Shown here one piece after another: positions 27,464 to 37,124 of a DNA stretch of 64,000 nucleotides. Every line of letters begins with the position of its first letter. Position 1 is the first letter of the stretch. Source of the stretch: AP-15 sp963775875 (GTDB lineage Bacteria; Pseudomonadota; Alphaproteobacteria; ATCC43930; CGMCC-115725); assembly GCA_963775875.1 (NCBI GenBank), contig CAVZKP010000029.1, positions 14,340 to 78,339 on the forward strand, read 5' to 3'. The notes below the pieces were generated by a model. That model saw only the letters and a program-made list of their open reading frames with translations, ran no database searches and was not told the origin of the DNA. The translations under genes were made by a program, and so were the position numbers.

Positions 27464-28972
27464 CTAGTCTTTCTCGTAATGCTGCGCCACGAAGCGGTCG
27501 AGCAGTCGCACGCCAAAGGCCGTGGCGCCCTTGGGCACGGTAGCAGCATCCTTGCTCGACCACGCCATGCCGGCGATGTCGAGATGGGCCCAGGGCACCT
27601 TGTTGACGAAACGCTGCAAAAACTGGGCGGCGGTGATGCTGCCGGCGGCGCGGCCACCGCCGATATTCTTCACGTCGGCGGCGTCACTGTCGATGTCGCG
27701 ATCGTAGCTGTCGGCGAGCGGCAAGCGCCAGAGCTCCTCGCCGACCGCCTTGCCGGCCTCGGTCAGCCGAGCCGCCAGCTCGTCGTCATTCGCGAACAGT
27801 CCGGCGTGGTGATGGCCGAGCGCCACGATGACGGCGCCGGTCAGCGTCGCGAGGTCGATCATCAGCTGCGGCTTGAAGCGGTCCTGGCAGTACCACATCG
27901 CATCGGCGAGAACGAGCCGGCCCTCGGCGTCGGTGTTCAGGACCTCGATGGTTTGACCGGACATCGAGGTGACGATGTCGCCCGGACGCTGCGCGGTGCC
28001 GGATGGCATGTTCTCGACCAGACCGACGATGCCGACCGCGTCGATCTTGGCCTTGCGTGCGGCGAGCAGCCGCATCAGGCCGATGACCACAGCCGAGCCG
28101 GCCATGTCCCACTTCATGTCGCCCATGCCCGCGGCCGGCTTGATCGAGATGCCGCCGGTGTCGAAGGTGACGCCCTTGCCGATAAAGGCGAGCGGCGCTG
28201 CGGGCCGGCCTGCGTGCCCGGCGCCGTGCCATTCCATGACGACAAGGCGCGGGGGCCGGGCGCTGCCCTGCGCCACCCCGAGCAACGCCCCCATCCCAAG
28301 CTTGCGCATCGCCTTCTCGTCGAGAATCTCGACCCTGACTCCCTGCTCCTCGAGGGTCCGCGCTTGCTCGGCCAGCGTCTCCGGAAAGATCACGTTGGCT
28401 GGCTCGGAGACGAGGTCGCGGGTAAAAAACACCGCCTCCACCGTCTTTTCGAGCGGCCGCCAGGCCCGTTTTGCCGCGCCCGCCGCATCGGTCGACACGG
28501 TTAATCGACCCAAGGAAAGTTTCTGCTCGGGCTTTTGCTTAGTCTTGTATTTGTCGAAGCGATAGGATCTGAGCTGGGCGCCAAAGGCGAGTTGGGCCGC
28601 CGCCCGGGCCGCGTCGATCGGCGATCCCTCGGCGAGGTCGACGGCGACCGTCGCCTCAGTTTCCCCGGCGCCGTTGAGATGTGCGGTCAGCGCACCGCCG
28701 AGCTCCTCAAAGACCTTGGCGCCGGCCTGCTCGGGTTTGCCGAGGCCGATTAGCACGATTCGGCTCAGCGTTAGATTTGCCGGCGCCACGATCGGCAAAA
28801 GCTCGCCCTTTTTGCCGCTGAAGCGGGCGGCCTGGGCGAGCGCGCGGGTAATTGCGCCACCGCTCGCCTCGTCGAGGCGGCGAGCGGCGGGGGTCAAATT
28901 CCGCTCCTCCCAGATCCCCGCCACTGCGGCGCCGGAATGAGGCAGGTCAGGCTCGGCAAAGCTGATTTTCAT
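27464..28972 (-). CDS. pepA: Leucyl aminopeptidase (cytosol aminopeptidase)
   Basis: This 502-residue M17 metallopeptidase releases N-terminal residues, preferably Leu, from peptides. The signature NTDAEGRL is near residue 345. The metal-binding VGKGVTFDTGG-type segment (seen as FIGKGVTFDTGGISIKP) is near 260. The start at the ATG at 28972 (MKISFAEPDLPHSG) was chosen because the open frame upstream has no similarity to the family and consists of charged, low-complexity text. The gene heads a minus-strand group with holC, ndk, the O-antigen-ligase-like gene and the LLM oxidoreductase, and is divergent from lptF. Confidence 0.96.
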   Translation of the reverse strand: MKISFAEPDLPHSGAAVAGIWEERNLTPAARRLDEASGGAITRALAQAARFSGKKGELLPIVAPANLTLSRIVLIGLGKPEQAGAKVFEELGGALTAHLNGAGETEATVAVDLAEGSPIDAARAAAQLAFGAQLRSYRFDKYKTKQKPEQKLSLGRLTVSTDAAGAAKRAWRPLEKTVEAVFFTRDLVSEPANVIFPETLAEQARTLEEQGVRVEILDEKAMRKLGMGALLGVAQGSARPPRLVVMEWHGAGHAGRPAAPLAFIGKGVTFDTGGISIKPAAGMGDMKWDMAGSAVVIGLMRLLAARKAKIDAVGIVGLVENMPSGTAQRPGDIVTSMSGQTIEVLNTDAEGRLVLADAMWYCQDRFKPQLMIDLATLTGAVIVALGHHHAGLFANDDELAARLTEAGKAVGEELWRLPLADSYDRDIDSDAADVKNIGGGRAAGSITAAQFLQRFVNKVPWAHLDIAGMAWSSKDAATVPKGATAFGVRLLDRFVAQHYEKD

Positions 28973-29197
28973 CGCACGACCTCGAACAATATCGCCGTGC
29001 CTGGCCGACCGGCGGCCCCGACTACCGGCATGCTGCTCCGATAGATACATCAGGCCCGCGGGTCGGCGCCAGACACCCGGCCACGGATGGTGTCTCCCTG
29101 AGACATTGCCCGGCCCATCGGTCTCGCCGGCGATGGCAGGCCGCTCCGGGAAATCTCTCTGGCCGGGCTCCGAACCCCTGCCTATGATCGGCCGCCG

Positions 29198-30328
29198 ATG
29201 ACGAGTCTTAACCGCTATATTCTGCGTCAGTGCTTCGGCGTCATGATCTTTGTCACCGCGGCGTTGAGCGCTGCGGTCTGGCTGACCCAGTCGCTGCGCC
29301 TGATCGACCTGATCGTCAATCGTGGCTTGTCGATCGAGCTGTTTCTTTATCTGGCGGCGCTGATCCTGCCCCGCTTTCTCGACGTCGTCCTGCCGATCGG
29401 CGTGTTCATCGCAGTGCTGTTCACCTTCAACCGGTTGATCGCGGAGAGCGAGCTCGTCGTCATGCGCGCTGCGGGGTTGAGCCCGCTGGCGCTGGCCAAG
29501 CCGGTGCTGATCCTGGCGGTAATCGCCTTTGCCTTTCTGATGGGCCTGTCGGCCTATATCCTGCCGGTGGCGAACCGGGCGTTCAGGGATTTGCAGTTCG
29601 AAATCCGCAACCGCTTCGTCTCCAGCCTGATCCAGGAAGGCACCTTCACCACCGTATCGGACAAGCTGACCTTCTATATCCGCAGCCGTGAAGCCGATGG
29701 CGATGTCGTCGGTCTGTTGATCAACGACAGCCGCGACCCGCGCCGGCCGGTCACGATCCTGGCCGAGCGCGCTGCCTTTGCCGACACGCCGGCCGGCCCC
29801 CGCATCATCATGGTCAACGGTGACCGCCAGGAATTCGACCCGCAGACCCGAAAGCTTTCGATCCTGACCTTCGCGCGCTACACGCTCGATCTCGGCAGCT
29901 TGCAGGATGCGCCGGTTGTGCGTTTCCGCGAAGCTCCGGAGCGCTTTCTCCCCGATCTGTTTTTTCCTCCAAGGTCGTTGGATTCGGACCCCTTCCTGCG
30001 CCACAGCTTTATCATGGAGGCGCAGCAGCGCATCCTGATCCCGCTTTCCGCGTTCAGCTTCGCGCTGATCCCGCTGGCCTGCCTGTTGACCGGGGAATTC
30101 AACCGCAGGGGGCAGACCAAACGTGTCATTCTGGCGATCGCTGCTGCCTTTTTATTCGAAACGATCGACCTCGGCGTCAACGATCTCGCCGCCCGCTATA
30201 GCGCGGCCATCCCGCTGATGTATGTTATCAACCTGCTGCCGTTCGCCCTTGGAATCGCAAGCCTGCTACCCGGACGGCTTAGGCTCGGTTGGCGCTGGCC
30301 GACGCTCGCCGGCGTCCGCGCGCGCTGA
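29198..30328 (+). CDS. lptF: LPS export permease LptF
   Basis: This 376-residue inner-membrane subunit belongs to the LptB2FG ABC transporter that extracts lipopolysaccharide for transport to the outer membrane. It starts MTSLNRYILRQCFGVMIFVT. Membrane helices lie near residues 12-35, 48-75 and 95-125, followed by a periplasmic beta-jellyroll region (about 130-265) and three C-terminal helices (about 280-370). It is the first gene of the lptF-lptG-lptD-surA-pdxA-rsmA group, and lptG starts 11 bases after its stop. A TATGAT hexamer at 29183-29188 just before the start could be a -10 box, but it lies very close to the ATG. Confidence 0.95.
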   Translation: MTSLNRYILRQCFGVMIFVTAALSAAVWLTQSLRLIDLIVNRGLSIELFLYLAALILPRFLDVVLPIGVFIAVLFTFNRLIAESELVVMRAAGLSPLALAKPVLILAVIAFAFLMGLSAYILPVANRAFRDLQFEIRNRFVSSLIQEGTFTTVSDKLTFYIRSREADGDVVGLLINDSRDPRRPVTILAERAAFADTPAGPRIIMVNGDRQEFDPQTRKLSILTFARYTLDLGSLQDAPVVRFREAPERFLPDLFFPPRSLDSDPFLRHSFIMEAQQRILIPLSAFSFALIPLACLLTGEFNRRGQTKRVILAIAAAFLFETIDLGVNDLAARYSAAIPLMYVINLLPFALGIASLLPGRLRLGWRWPTLAGVRAR

Positions 30329-30339
30329 CTCTGGCGGCG

Positions 30340-31458
30340 ATGTCTGGGCGACTGCCGGTGCACCTCGCAAAAACCCTGTCCGCCTATATCGCCCGGCAGT
30401 TCTTCGGGTGGTTCTGCGGCGTCTTCGGGGCGATCGGCGTCATCACCTTTCTGGCCGATTATGTCGAGTTGATCCGCCGCGGCGGCGAGAAGCCGCAGGC
30501 GACCCTCGGGCGCTTGTTCATGATGGCCCTGCTGCAGTCGCCGCAGACCGCGCAGGAGGCGCTGCCCTTTGCCGTCCTGTTCGGCACGATGCTCGCCTTT
30601 TGGCGGCTGACGCGCAACAACGAGCTGGTCGTGGCGCGGGCGGCCGGGGTCTCGGTCTGGCAATTTCTGACCCCAGCCGTGCTGGTCGCGCTGCTCGTCG
30701 GCATTTTCGCGGTGACGGTTTTCAATCCGATCGCCTCGGTTACCGAGGCGAACTTTGAAAGGCTTGAGAGCAGTATCTTCAACCAAGGTTCCGACGAGCT
30801 ATCATTGTCGAGCGCGGGTTTGTGGCTGCGCCAGAGCGACGGGTCTGGCAATCAGATCATCATCCATGCCGGCAGGCTTGCCTCCCCGGACCTGGTTCTG
30901 GACGATGTCACCCTGTTCTTTTTCAACCGACTGAGCCAATTTACCGAACGTATCGATGCGCGCACGGTGCGGCTCGAAACCGGCGACTGGCTGATCGAGA
31001 ACGGCACGCGCTGGCGGCCGGGCAAGGAGCCCCCCGAATCGTTCGCCAGCTGGCGCCTGCCCACCCAACTGACCCTGCACAAGATCGAGGAAAGCTTCGC
31101 TTCGCCGGATACGATTTCATTTTGGGAATTGCCGGGCTTCATCGCGTTGCTCAAGGAATCGGGTTTTCCGGCGCAGCGCCATCGCCTGCATTACAATGCG
31201 CTGCTCGCCCGCCCGTTTTTGTTGTGCGCGATGGTCCTGGTCGCGGCGACCTTCAGCCTGCGCATGCAGCGGCGCGGTGGCGTCACCTTGATGGTCGTCG
31301 GCGGTGTGGCCGCCGGGTTTTTTCTGTACGTCCTGTCCGATGTGATCTTTGCCCTCGGGATCTCCGCCAAGGTTCCGGTCGTCCTCGCCGCCTGGACGCC
31401 GGCCGGGGTCAGCCTGATCTTCGGCGCCACGATGCTGCTCCACCTGGAAGACGGTTGA
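30340..31458 (+). CDS. lptG: LPS export permease LptG
   Basis: This 372-residue inner-membrane partner of LptF has the same six-helix, periplasmic jellyroll architecture. The ATG at 30340 (MSGRLPVHLAKTLSAYIARQ) was chosen because it restores the family N-terminus. The longer frame would overlap lptF. RLTRNNELVVARAAGVSVWQFL is the conserved coupling-helix region contacting LptB. Its stop overlaps the lptD start in TGATG, so translation of the two is probably coupled. Confidence 0.95.
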   Translation: MSGRLPVHLAKTLSAYIARQFFGWFCGVFGAIGVITFLADYVELIRRGGEKPQATLGRLFMMALLQSPQTAQEALPFAVLFGTMLAFWRLTRNNELVVARAAGVSVWQFLTPAVLVALLVGIFAVTVFNPIASVTEANFERLESSIFNQGSDELSLSSAGLWLRQSDGSGNQIIIHAGRLASPDLVLDDVTLFFFNRLSQFTERIDARTVRLETGDWLIENGTRWRPGKEPPESFASWRLPTQLTLHKIEESFASPDTISFWELPGFIALLKESGFPAQRHRLHYNALLARPFLLCAMVLVAATFSLRMQRRGGVTLMVVGGVAAGFFLYVLSDVIFALGISAKVPVVLAAWTPAGVSLIFGATMLLHLEDG

Positions 31459-33834
31459 TGGGAAAGGGCCGCGGCCTCGATCGCCGTCGGCGCAGCCCCC
31501 GCTGGGTCCCGTGGCGGCGGTTCACCGGCGCTTTGCTGGGCGTTTTGGTCGTGGCCGCAACTGCCTTTCCGGCCGCCGCCCAGCTCCGCCTGAGCCACGG
31601 GACGAGGCAGAATCGCAACGCTCCGATCGTCGTTCGCGCCGACCAGATCGAATACGATCAGGACCTCGCGCTGACGGTCGCCCGCGGGCACGTCGAAATC
31701 TCCCAGAACGGCGAGGTTCTGCTCGCTGATGCGGTCACCTACAACCAGCGCACCGACACCATCACGGCATCGGGCAATGTCAGCCTGTCGCAGCCTACCG
31801 GCGAGATTTTGTTTGCCGACTACATGGAACTGCGCGAGTCGATGAACGATGGATTCGCCAAGGATGTGCGCATGCTGCTCGCCGACCGATCGCGGCTGGC
31901 GGCCAATACCGCGCGTCTGACCAACGGCAACCGGATCGAATTGCGGCGAGCCGTCTTCTCGCCCTGCGATCTGTGCCGCAAGGACCCGAGCGCACCGCCG
32001 GGGTGGCAGTTGCAGGCGCGCGAGATCGATGATGATCGGGAGTTCAAGCAGGTCGAATTTCGCGACGCCACGATGCAAATCGACGGCTGGCCGGTGTTCT
32101 ACACCCCGTACATTTCGGCGCCCGACCCGACGGTCAGGCGCGCGAGCGGGTTCCTGCCGCCTTCGTTCGGCAGCTCGAATACGGTCGGAGCGCATGTGAC
32201 GATCCCGTACTTCCTGGTGCTCGGGCCGGATAAGGATCTTGACCGTGGCGCCTCGCTTCACCACCAAGGCGGGACCGCTGCTGGCCGGCGAATACGAGGA
32301 GCGCTTTGGAAACGGCATGATCGACGCTCTCGGCAGCATCAATTTCAGCAACCCTGACGAGATCAGCGGGTCAGGCAAGCAGCTGCGCGGCAACATCAAC
32401 GCGCACAGCGAATTCGATCTAAACGACGACTGGCGCACCGGTCTCGACCTGCAGCGCGTCTCCGACCAGACCTATCTGCTGGAATTCGGCTTTGGCAACC
32501 CGCTGTTGAATGCCGAGATCAGCCACGGCTACATCCAGGGCTTCGGGGCGCGCTCGTCGACCGACGTCGACACCTATGCCTTTCAGCCGCTGCTTCCCGG
32601 CCTCGGAGTCTCGACCCAGCCGATCGTGCTGCCGGTGATCAACCGCGACTGGCAGAGCGAGCCGGACAAGTTCGGCGGCCGCTGGAACCTCAACGCCAAC
32701 CTGCTCAACATCGTCCGCGCGGAAGGCACGCAGACCAAGCGCCTGTCGCTCGGCTCCGAATGGGAGCGCAGCTTCCGCGACGGCATCGGCGGGCAGTATC
32801 TGTTTTCGGCGAGCCTGCGCGGCGACGGCTACGCGGTCAATAATTTGAGCCCGGTGTCGAACCCCGACTTGCCCTCGGCCTACTTCCCGATCGACGGAGC
32901 GCCGGCGGCCGAGCCGATCAACCCGAATTTCCTGACCGGCCGCGCCTTTCCGCAGGTCGGGCTCAAATGGAGCTACCCGCTGATCCATCCGGGCGAAACC
33001 CTGACGCCGATGATCGAACCGATCGTCGGCGTCTATGCCGGTCCCAATGGCGGCAATCAGCGGAAGATCCCGAATGAGGACAGCCTGTCCTTCGACTACG
33101 ACGATTCGATGTTGTTCCGGGCCGACCGCCTGGCCGGATATGATGTCGTCGATACCGGGCAGCGGCTCGATTACGGGGCTAAGCTCGGTCTCTATGACAA
33201 TACCGGCGGCAGCTATCGGGTGCTGGTTGGGCAAAGTTATCGGGGTGAGACCAATCCCTTTCTGCCGCCCGGCTCGGGCGCCGAAAAGCGGCTCTCCGAC
33301 GTGGTCGGGCGGGTCGTGCTGTCGCCGAGCGGCTATCTCGATCTGATCTATCGCTTCCGCCTCGACGGCACCGACCTCAGTTATCGCGAACAGCAGGCGG
33401 CGATCACAACCGGGCCGCAGAACCTGCGGGTCAGCGTAAACTATGTCTTGATCCCGGCGCAGGTCGCGAGCGACGTCGTAACCAATCCGGTCACCGGCCA
33501 GAATGTCCTTTATGGCAAACAGGAGCAGTTGACGCTTTCGGCCACGGCGAAACTGACCCGCTATTGGTCGCTGCAAGGCAGCGAGACCTTGAACCTGACC
33601 AACAGCTCGAACCTGGTCAACGGGGTGGTGACCCCGGAATCGAGCAGCAACAGCCTCTATGCTTCGGTCTCGGCGATCTATCAGGACGAATGCATGGCCT
33701 TTGTCGGCTCGCTGACCCAGTCGGGAATCCGCAACGGTGCCGTCACCCCGGGCATCGGGGTGCTGTTCAGCGTGGTGTTCAAGGATCTCGGCGAAGTCGG
33801 CGGCACCGTCGCATCGATCGCCGGCGGCGGGTAA
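31458..33834 (+). CDS. lptD: LPS-assembly protein LptD, with one apparent frameshift
   Basis: This is the outer-membrane beta-barrel that inserts LPS into the outer leaflet. The first part (31458 to about 32238) gives a signal peptide ending near FPAAAQ and the LptA-like domain (VVRADQIEYDQDLALTVARG). It then reaches FYTPYISAPDPTVRRASGFLPP and LGPDKDL. From about 32240 the family sequence goes on in another frame as TVAPRFTTKAGPLLAGEYEER, then the barrel to a C-terminal aromatic-poor end. Removing one T in the CTTG at 32238-32241 would join the frames into a protein of about 791 residues. LptD is usually essential, so a sequencing or assembly error is the likeliest reason. Confidence 0.88.
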
Positions 33835-33943
33835 TCCTGGATTTGATGCGATCCTGCCTTTGCCGGACCGCTTCGCACCGGCGACAGCGCGGCTGGGAAA
33901 GTGTATGGTCGGGCCTCTGCAAGCGGCATGGAACTGCGGATCG

Positions 33944-35269
33944 ATGAAGGGGATCTGTCGTCTCTGCGTCATTCTGATCGTGCTCTGCGGCTTTTCGCAG
34001 ACGTTGATCGCGGCCTCGCCGCAGGCGCCGAAACCCTATGCGGCGGAGCCGGGAGCGGCACAGCCGCCGGCGGGGTCATATCCCGAAGTCCGGATTGCCG
34101 CGGTCGTCAATGACGAGGTGATTTCGGTTGCCGATCTCGCTTCGCGGATCCGGATGGTCATGCTCTCGACCAGCATCCCCGATACGCCGCAGGCGCGCCA
34201 GCACCTCGCCGCCCAGGTTTTGCGGCAGCTGATTGATGAAAGACTGCAAATCCAGGAGGCAAAGCGCAAAAACATCACTGCGACCGACGCCGAGATCAAA
34301 AAGGCGGTCGCCACGATCGAGCAGCAGAACAACATGAAACCCGGACAGCTCGATGAGGTGCTCAAGGCGAACGGCATCGAGCGCAGCGCGCTGATCCAGC
34401 AGGTAACGGCGTCGATCGTGTGGGCAAAGCTGGTGCGGCAGATCGCGGCCGATACCGACCCGGTCTCCGACGCGGAGGTCGACGAGACGCTGAAACGCCT
34501 CAAGCAAGACGAAAACCAGCCGCAGATCCGGGTCGCCGAGATCTTTCTCGCGGTCGACAACCCGCAACAGGATGCCGAGGTACAGGCGCTGGCGCAACGG
34601 CTGATCGACCAGATGAAGCAGGGCGCGCGGTTTTCGGCGGTCGCCCAGCAATTCTCGCAATCCGCGACCGCCGCCGTCGGCGGCGACATCGGCTGGATCG
34701 AGCCCGACGAACTCAGCCCGCCGCTGGCAAAGGCGGTGGCGCAGATGCGCCCGGGCGAGCTGTCGCCGCCGATCCGGACCCCGGCGGGTTATTACATCAT
34801 GCTGGTTCTCGACCAGCGCAACGGCCGCACCGCCAGTCCGGATGATGCGGTGTTGCACATCGTGCAGGTGGTCTTTCCGCTGGCCCCGCAAGCCAGCGAC
34901 GAAGCGCGGCGGGCGGCGCTGGCGGAAGCGGAAGCGGCCAGGGCCAATGCCAAAAGCTGCCAGGATATGCTGACGATCGGCCGGGAGAAGGCGCCGCAGC
35001 TGTCGAGCGAGGGCGATCTGCGGGTCAGTCAGATTTCCCCGGCAATGCGCAGCGTCGTGCTCGGCCTCGGGGTCGGGCAGCCCTCGGAGCCGATCATCCA
35101 GAAAAACGGGATCGGCGTGATCATGGTCTGCAAAAAGACCGAACCGCAACCGGTTGTGGCAACCCGCGATGACGTCTTCGAGACCCTGATGCGCGAGCGG
35201 CTCGATGCGCTGGCCCGGCGCTATATGCGCGACTTGCGGCGCGAGGCCTATGTCGATGTCCGGGTTTGA
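33944..35269 (+). CDS. surA: Periplasmic chaperone/peptidyl-prolyl isomerase SurA
   Basis: This 441-residue periplasmic folding factor helps outer-membrane proteins, LptD among them. The ATG at 33944 starts a clear signal peptide (MKGICRLCVILIVLCGFSQ, cleavage near LIAA-SP). The SurA N-terminal domain (VRIAAVVNDEVISVADLASR) follows, then one good parvulin domain (about residues 195-290) with GGDIGWIEPDELSPPL. The region that would hold the second parvulin domain (about 300-410) keeps only weak similarity. It lies 109 bases after lptD in the same operon and ends 3 bases before pdxA. Confidence 0.92.
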   Translation: MKGICRLCVILIVLCGFSQTLIAASPQAPKPYAAEPGAAQPPAGSYPEVRIAAVVNDEVISVADLASRIRMVMLSTSIPDTPQARQHLAAQVLRQLIDERLQIQEAKRKNITATDAEIKKAVATIEQQNNMKPGQLDEVLKANGIERSALIQQVTASIVWAKLVRQIAADTDPVSDAEVDETLKRLKQDENQPQIRVAEIFLAVDNPQQDAEVQALAQRLIDQMKQGARFSAVAQQFSQSATAAVGGDIGWIEPDELSPPLAKAVAQMRPGELSPPIRTPAGYYIMLVLDQRNGRTASPDDAVLHIVQVVFPLAPQASDEARRAALAEAEAARANAKSCQDMLTIGREKAPQLSSEGDLRVSQISPAMRSVVLGLGVGQPSEPIIQKNGIGVIMVCKKTEPQPVVATRDDVFETLMRERLDALARRYMRDLRREAYVDVRV

Positions 35270-35272
35270 TCG

Positions 35273-36274
35273 GTGACATTGCCGCTCGCCTTAACCATGG
35301 GCGAGCCCGCCGGGATCGGCGGCGAGATCGCGTTGAAGGCTTGGCTCGCCCGCCGCCCGGGGGACCCGGTTTTTTATCTGATTGACGATCCCGATCGCCT
35401 CGCCGATCTGGCGGCTAAGCTCGGTTGGCCGGTGCCGGTGCGGGTCATCGCCGCACCAGCCGAGGCATCTGAAATCTTCTGCGAGGCCTTGCCGGTAACG
35501 CCGATCGGGGTGGCGCTGCGCGGCCGGCCGGGACAGGCCGATCCCGCCGACACGTCGGCAATATTGGGGGCGATCGCGGCCGCGGTCGCCGATGTGCGCG
35601 GCGGCCGCGCCGCGGCGCTGGTCACCAACCCGATCCATAAGGACAACCTCTATCGCGGCGGCTTCCACCATCCTGGGCATACCGAATACCTGGCCGAGCT
35701 CGCCGGTGGGGATGCGACGCCGATCATGATGCTGGTCTGCCCGCAGCTGCGGGTCGTCCCGGTAACGATCCATCTGGCGCTGCGGCGCGCGGTCGAAACC
35801 CTGAGCGCAGCAAAGATCGTCGAAGCCGGACGGGTGGCCGACGCGGCCTTGCGCCGGGATTTCGGCATCGCCGCCCCGGTTCTCGCGGTCGCCGGGCTCA
35901 ACCCGCATGCCGGCGAGGCGGGCGGGCTCGGCCGTGAGGAAATCGAGATCGTGGCGCCGGCCGTTGCCGAGCTGCGCGCCCTTGGGATCGACGCGCGCGG
36001 GCCGTTGGCGGCCGACACGATGTTTCACCCCGAGGCGCGCCGTTCCTATGACGCGGCCCTGTGCATGTATCACGACCAGGCGCTGATCCCGATCAAGACC
36101 ATCGATTTCGACGGCGGCGTCAATGTGACCCTGGGGTTGCCGTTCGTACGCACGTCGCCCGACCACGGCACCGCGTTCGCGATCGCCGGCAAGGGCGTCG
36201 CCCGCGAAGGCAGCCTGGTCGCCGCGCTGCGTTTGGCGGCCGAGATGGCGGCGAGGCGGCAGAATCCGGGCTGA
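35273..36274 (+). CDS. pdxA: 4-hydroxythreonine-4-phosphate dehydrogenase
   Basis: This 333-residue NAD-dependent enzyme of DXP-dependent pyridoxal phosphate synthesis oxidises 4-phosphohydroxy-L-threonine. It starts with GTG (MTLPLALTMGEPAGIGGEIAL). Metal-binding His regions are visible in HHPGHTEYLAEL near residue 128 and YHDQALIPIKTIDFD near 265, and the C-terminal RTSPDHGTAFAIAGKG is also present. It sits between surA and rsmA with gaps of only 3 and 1 bases, the standard arrangement in many proteobacteria. Confidence 0.96.
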   Translation: MTLPLALTMGEPAGIGGEIALKAWLARRPGDPVFYLIDDPDRLADLAAKLGWPVPVRVIAAPAEASEIFCEALPVTPIGVALRGRPGQADPADTSAILGAIAAAVADVRGGRAAALVTNPIHKDNLYRGGFHHPGHTEYLAELAGGDATPIMMLVCPQLRVVPVTIHLALRRAVETLSAAKIVEAGRVADAALRRDFGIAAPVLAVAGLNPHAGEAGGLGREEIEIVAPAVAELRALGIDARGPLAADTMFHPEARRSYDAALCMYHDQALIPIKTIDFDGGVNVTLGLPFVRTSPDHGTAFAIAGKGVAREGSLVAALRLAAEMAARRQNPG

Positions 36275-36275
36275 G

Positions 36276-37124
36276 GTGTCCGAGCTGTCCGGGCCGGCGC
36301 CGGCCGCGCTGCCGCCGCTGCGCGAAATCATCGCTCGGCACGGGATCGCCGCCCAGCGCCGGCTCGGCCAGCATTTCCTCCTCGACCTCAACCTGACGGG
36401 CCGGATCGCCCGCGCCGCGGGACCACTCGACCAGGCCACGATCATCGAGATCGGCGCCGGTCCCGGCGGACTGACCCGCGCGCTGCTCGCCGAGGGCGCC
36501 CGCCACGTCGTCGCGATCGAGCGCGACCCGCGCTGCCTCGCGGCATTGGCCGAGCTTGCCGCCGCCTATCCCGGGCGTCTCGACCTCGTCGCCGGCGACG
36601 CGCTGGCGCTCGACCCGGTGGCGCTCAGCACCCCGCCGCGCAAGATCGTCGCCAATCTGCCCTACAACATCGCCACCGCGCTGCTGCTCCTTTGGCTCCG
36701 CCGGATCGGCGAATTCGCCAGCCTGACCCTGATGTTCCAGCGCGAGGTGGCCTTGCGCCTGACCGCGGCGCCGCGCACCAAATCCTATGGCCGACTGTCG
36801 GTGCTGACCCAATGGCTGGCCGAGCCCCGCATCCTGTTCGACGTGCCGGCCCGCGCCTTCACCCCGCCGCCCCAGGTGATTTCGACCCTGGTCGGCATCG
36901 TACCCCGCCCTACACCGCTGGCTCCGGCCGCCAGACCCGTCCTCGAACGCGTGACCGCCGCCGCCTTCGGCCAGCGCCGCAAGATGCTGCGCTCGAGCCT
37001 CGAAACTCTCGGCCTGCCGGTCAAGCCGCTGCTCGACCGCGCCGGCATCCCGCCAACCGCCCGCGCCGAGGAACTCACGGTCGCCCAATTCTGCGCCCTG
37101 GCCCAAGCGATCGAGGATGGATAG
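36276..37124 (+). CDS. rsmA: 16S rRNA dimethyladenosine transferase
   Basis: This 282-residue SAM-dependent enzyme dimethylates two adjacent adenosines in the 3' terminal hairpin of 16S rRNA. The GTG start follows pdxA by one base. Visible motifs are RRLGQHFLLD near residue 29, the SAM site IIEIGAGPGGLT near 57 and the catalytic NLPYNIATALLL near 128. The C-terminal domain ends QFCALAQAIEDG. A second, diverged copy of its last 200 bases is found at 38286-38491, beyond a methyltransferase gene. The functional copy is this one, because it is complete. Confidence 0.96.
   Translation: MSELSGPAPAALPPLREIIARHGIAAQRRLGQHFLLDLNLTGRIARAAGPLDQATIIEIGAGPGGLTRALLAEGARHVVAIERDPRCLAALAELAAAYPGRLDLVAGDALALDPVALSTPPRKIVANLPYNIATALLLLWLRRIGEFASLTLMFQREVALRLTAAPRTKSYGRLSVLTQWLAEPRILFDVPARAFTPPPQVISTLVGIVPRPTPLAPAARPVLERVTAAAFGQRRKMLRSSLETLGLPVKPLLDRAGIPPTARAEELTVAQFCALAQAIEDG

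Noticed and set aside
29183..29188. TATGAT as the lptF promoter -10 box
   Set aside because: It is only 9 bases from the start codon and lacks a good -35 box at the right distance.
28973..30004. N-terminal extension of pepA to 846 residues
   Set aside because: The added 344 residues are antisense to lptF, charged and without similarity; the family start is at 28972.
32419..33972. 517-residue minus-strand reading frame across lptD
   Set aside because: It is antisense to well-conserved LptD barrel sequence and typical of spurious long frames in GC-rich DNA.
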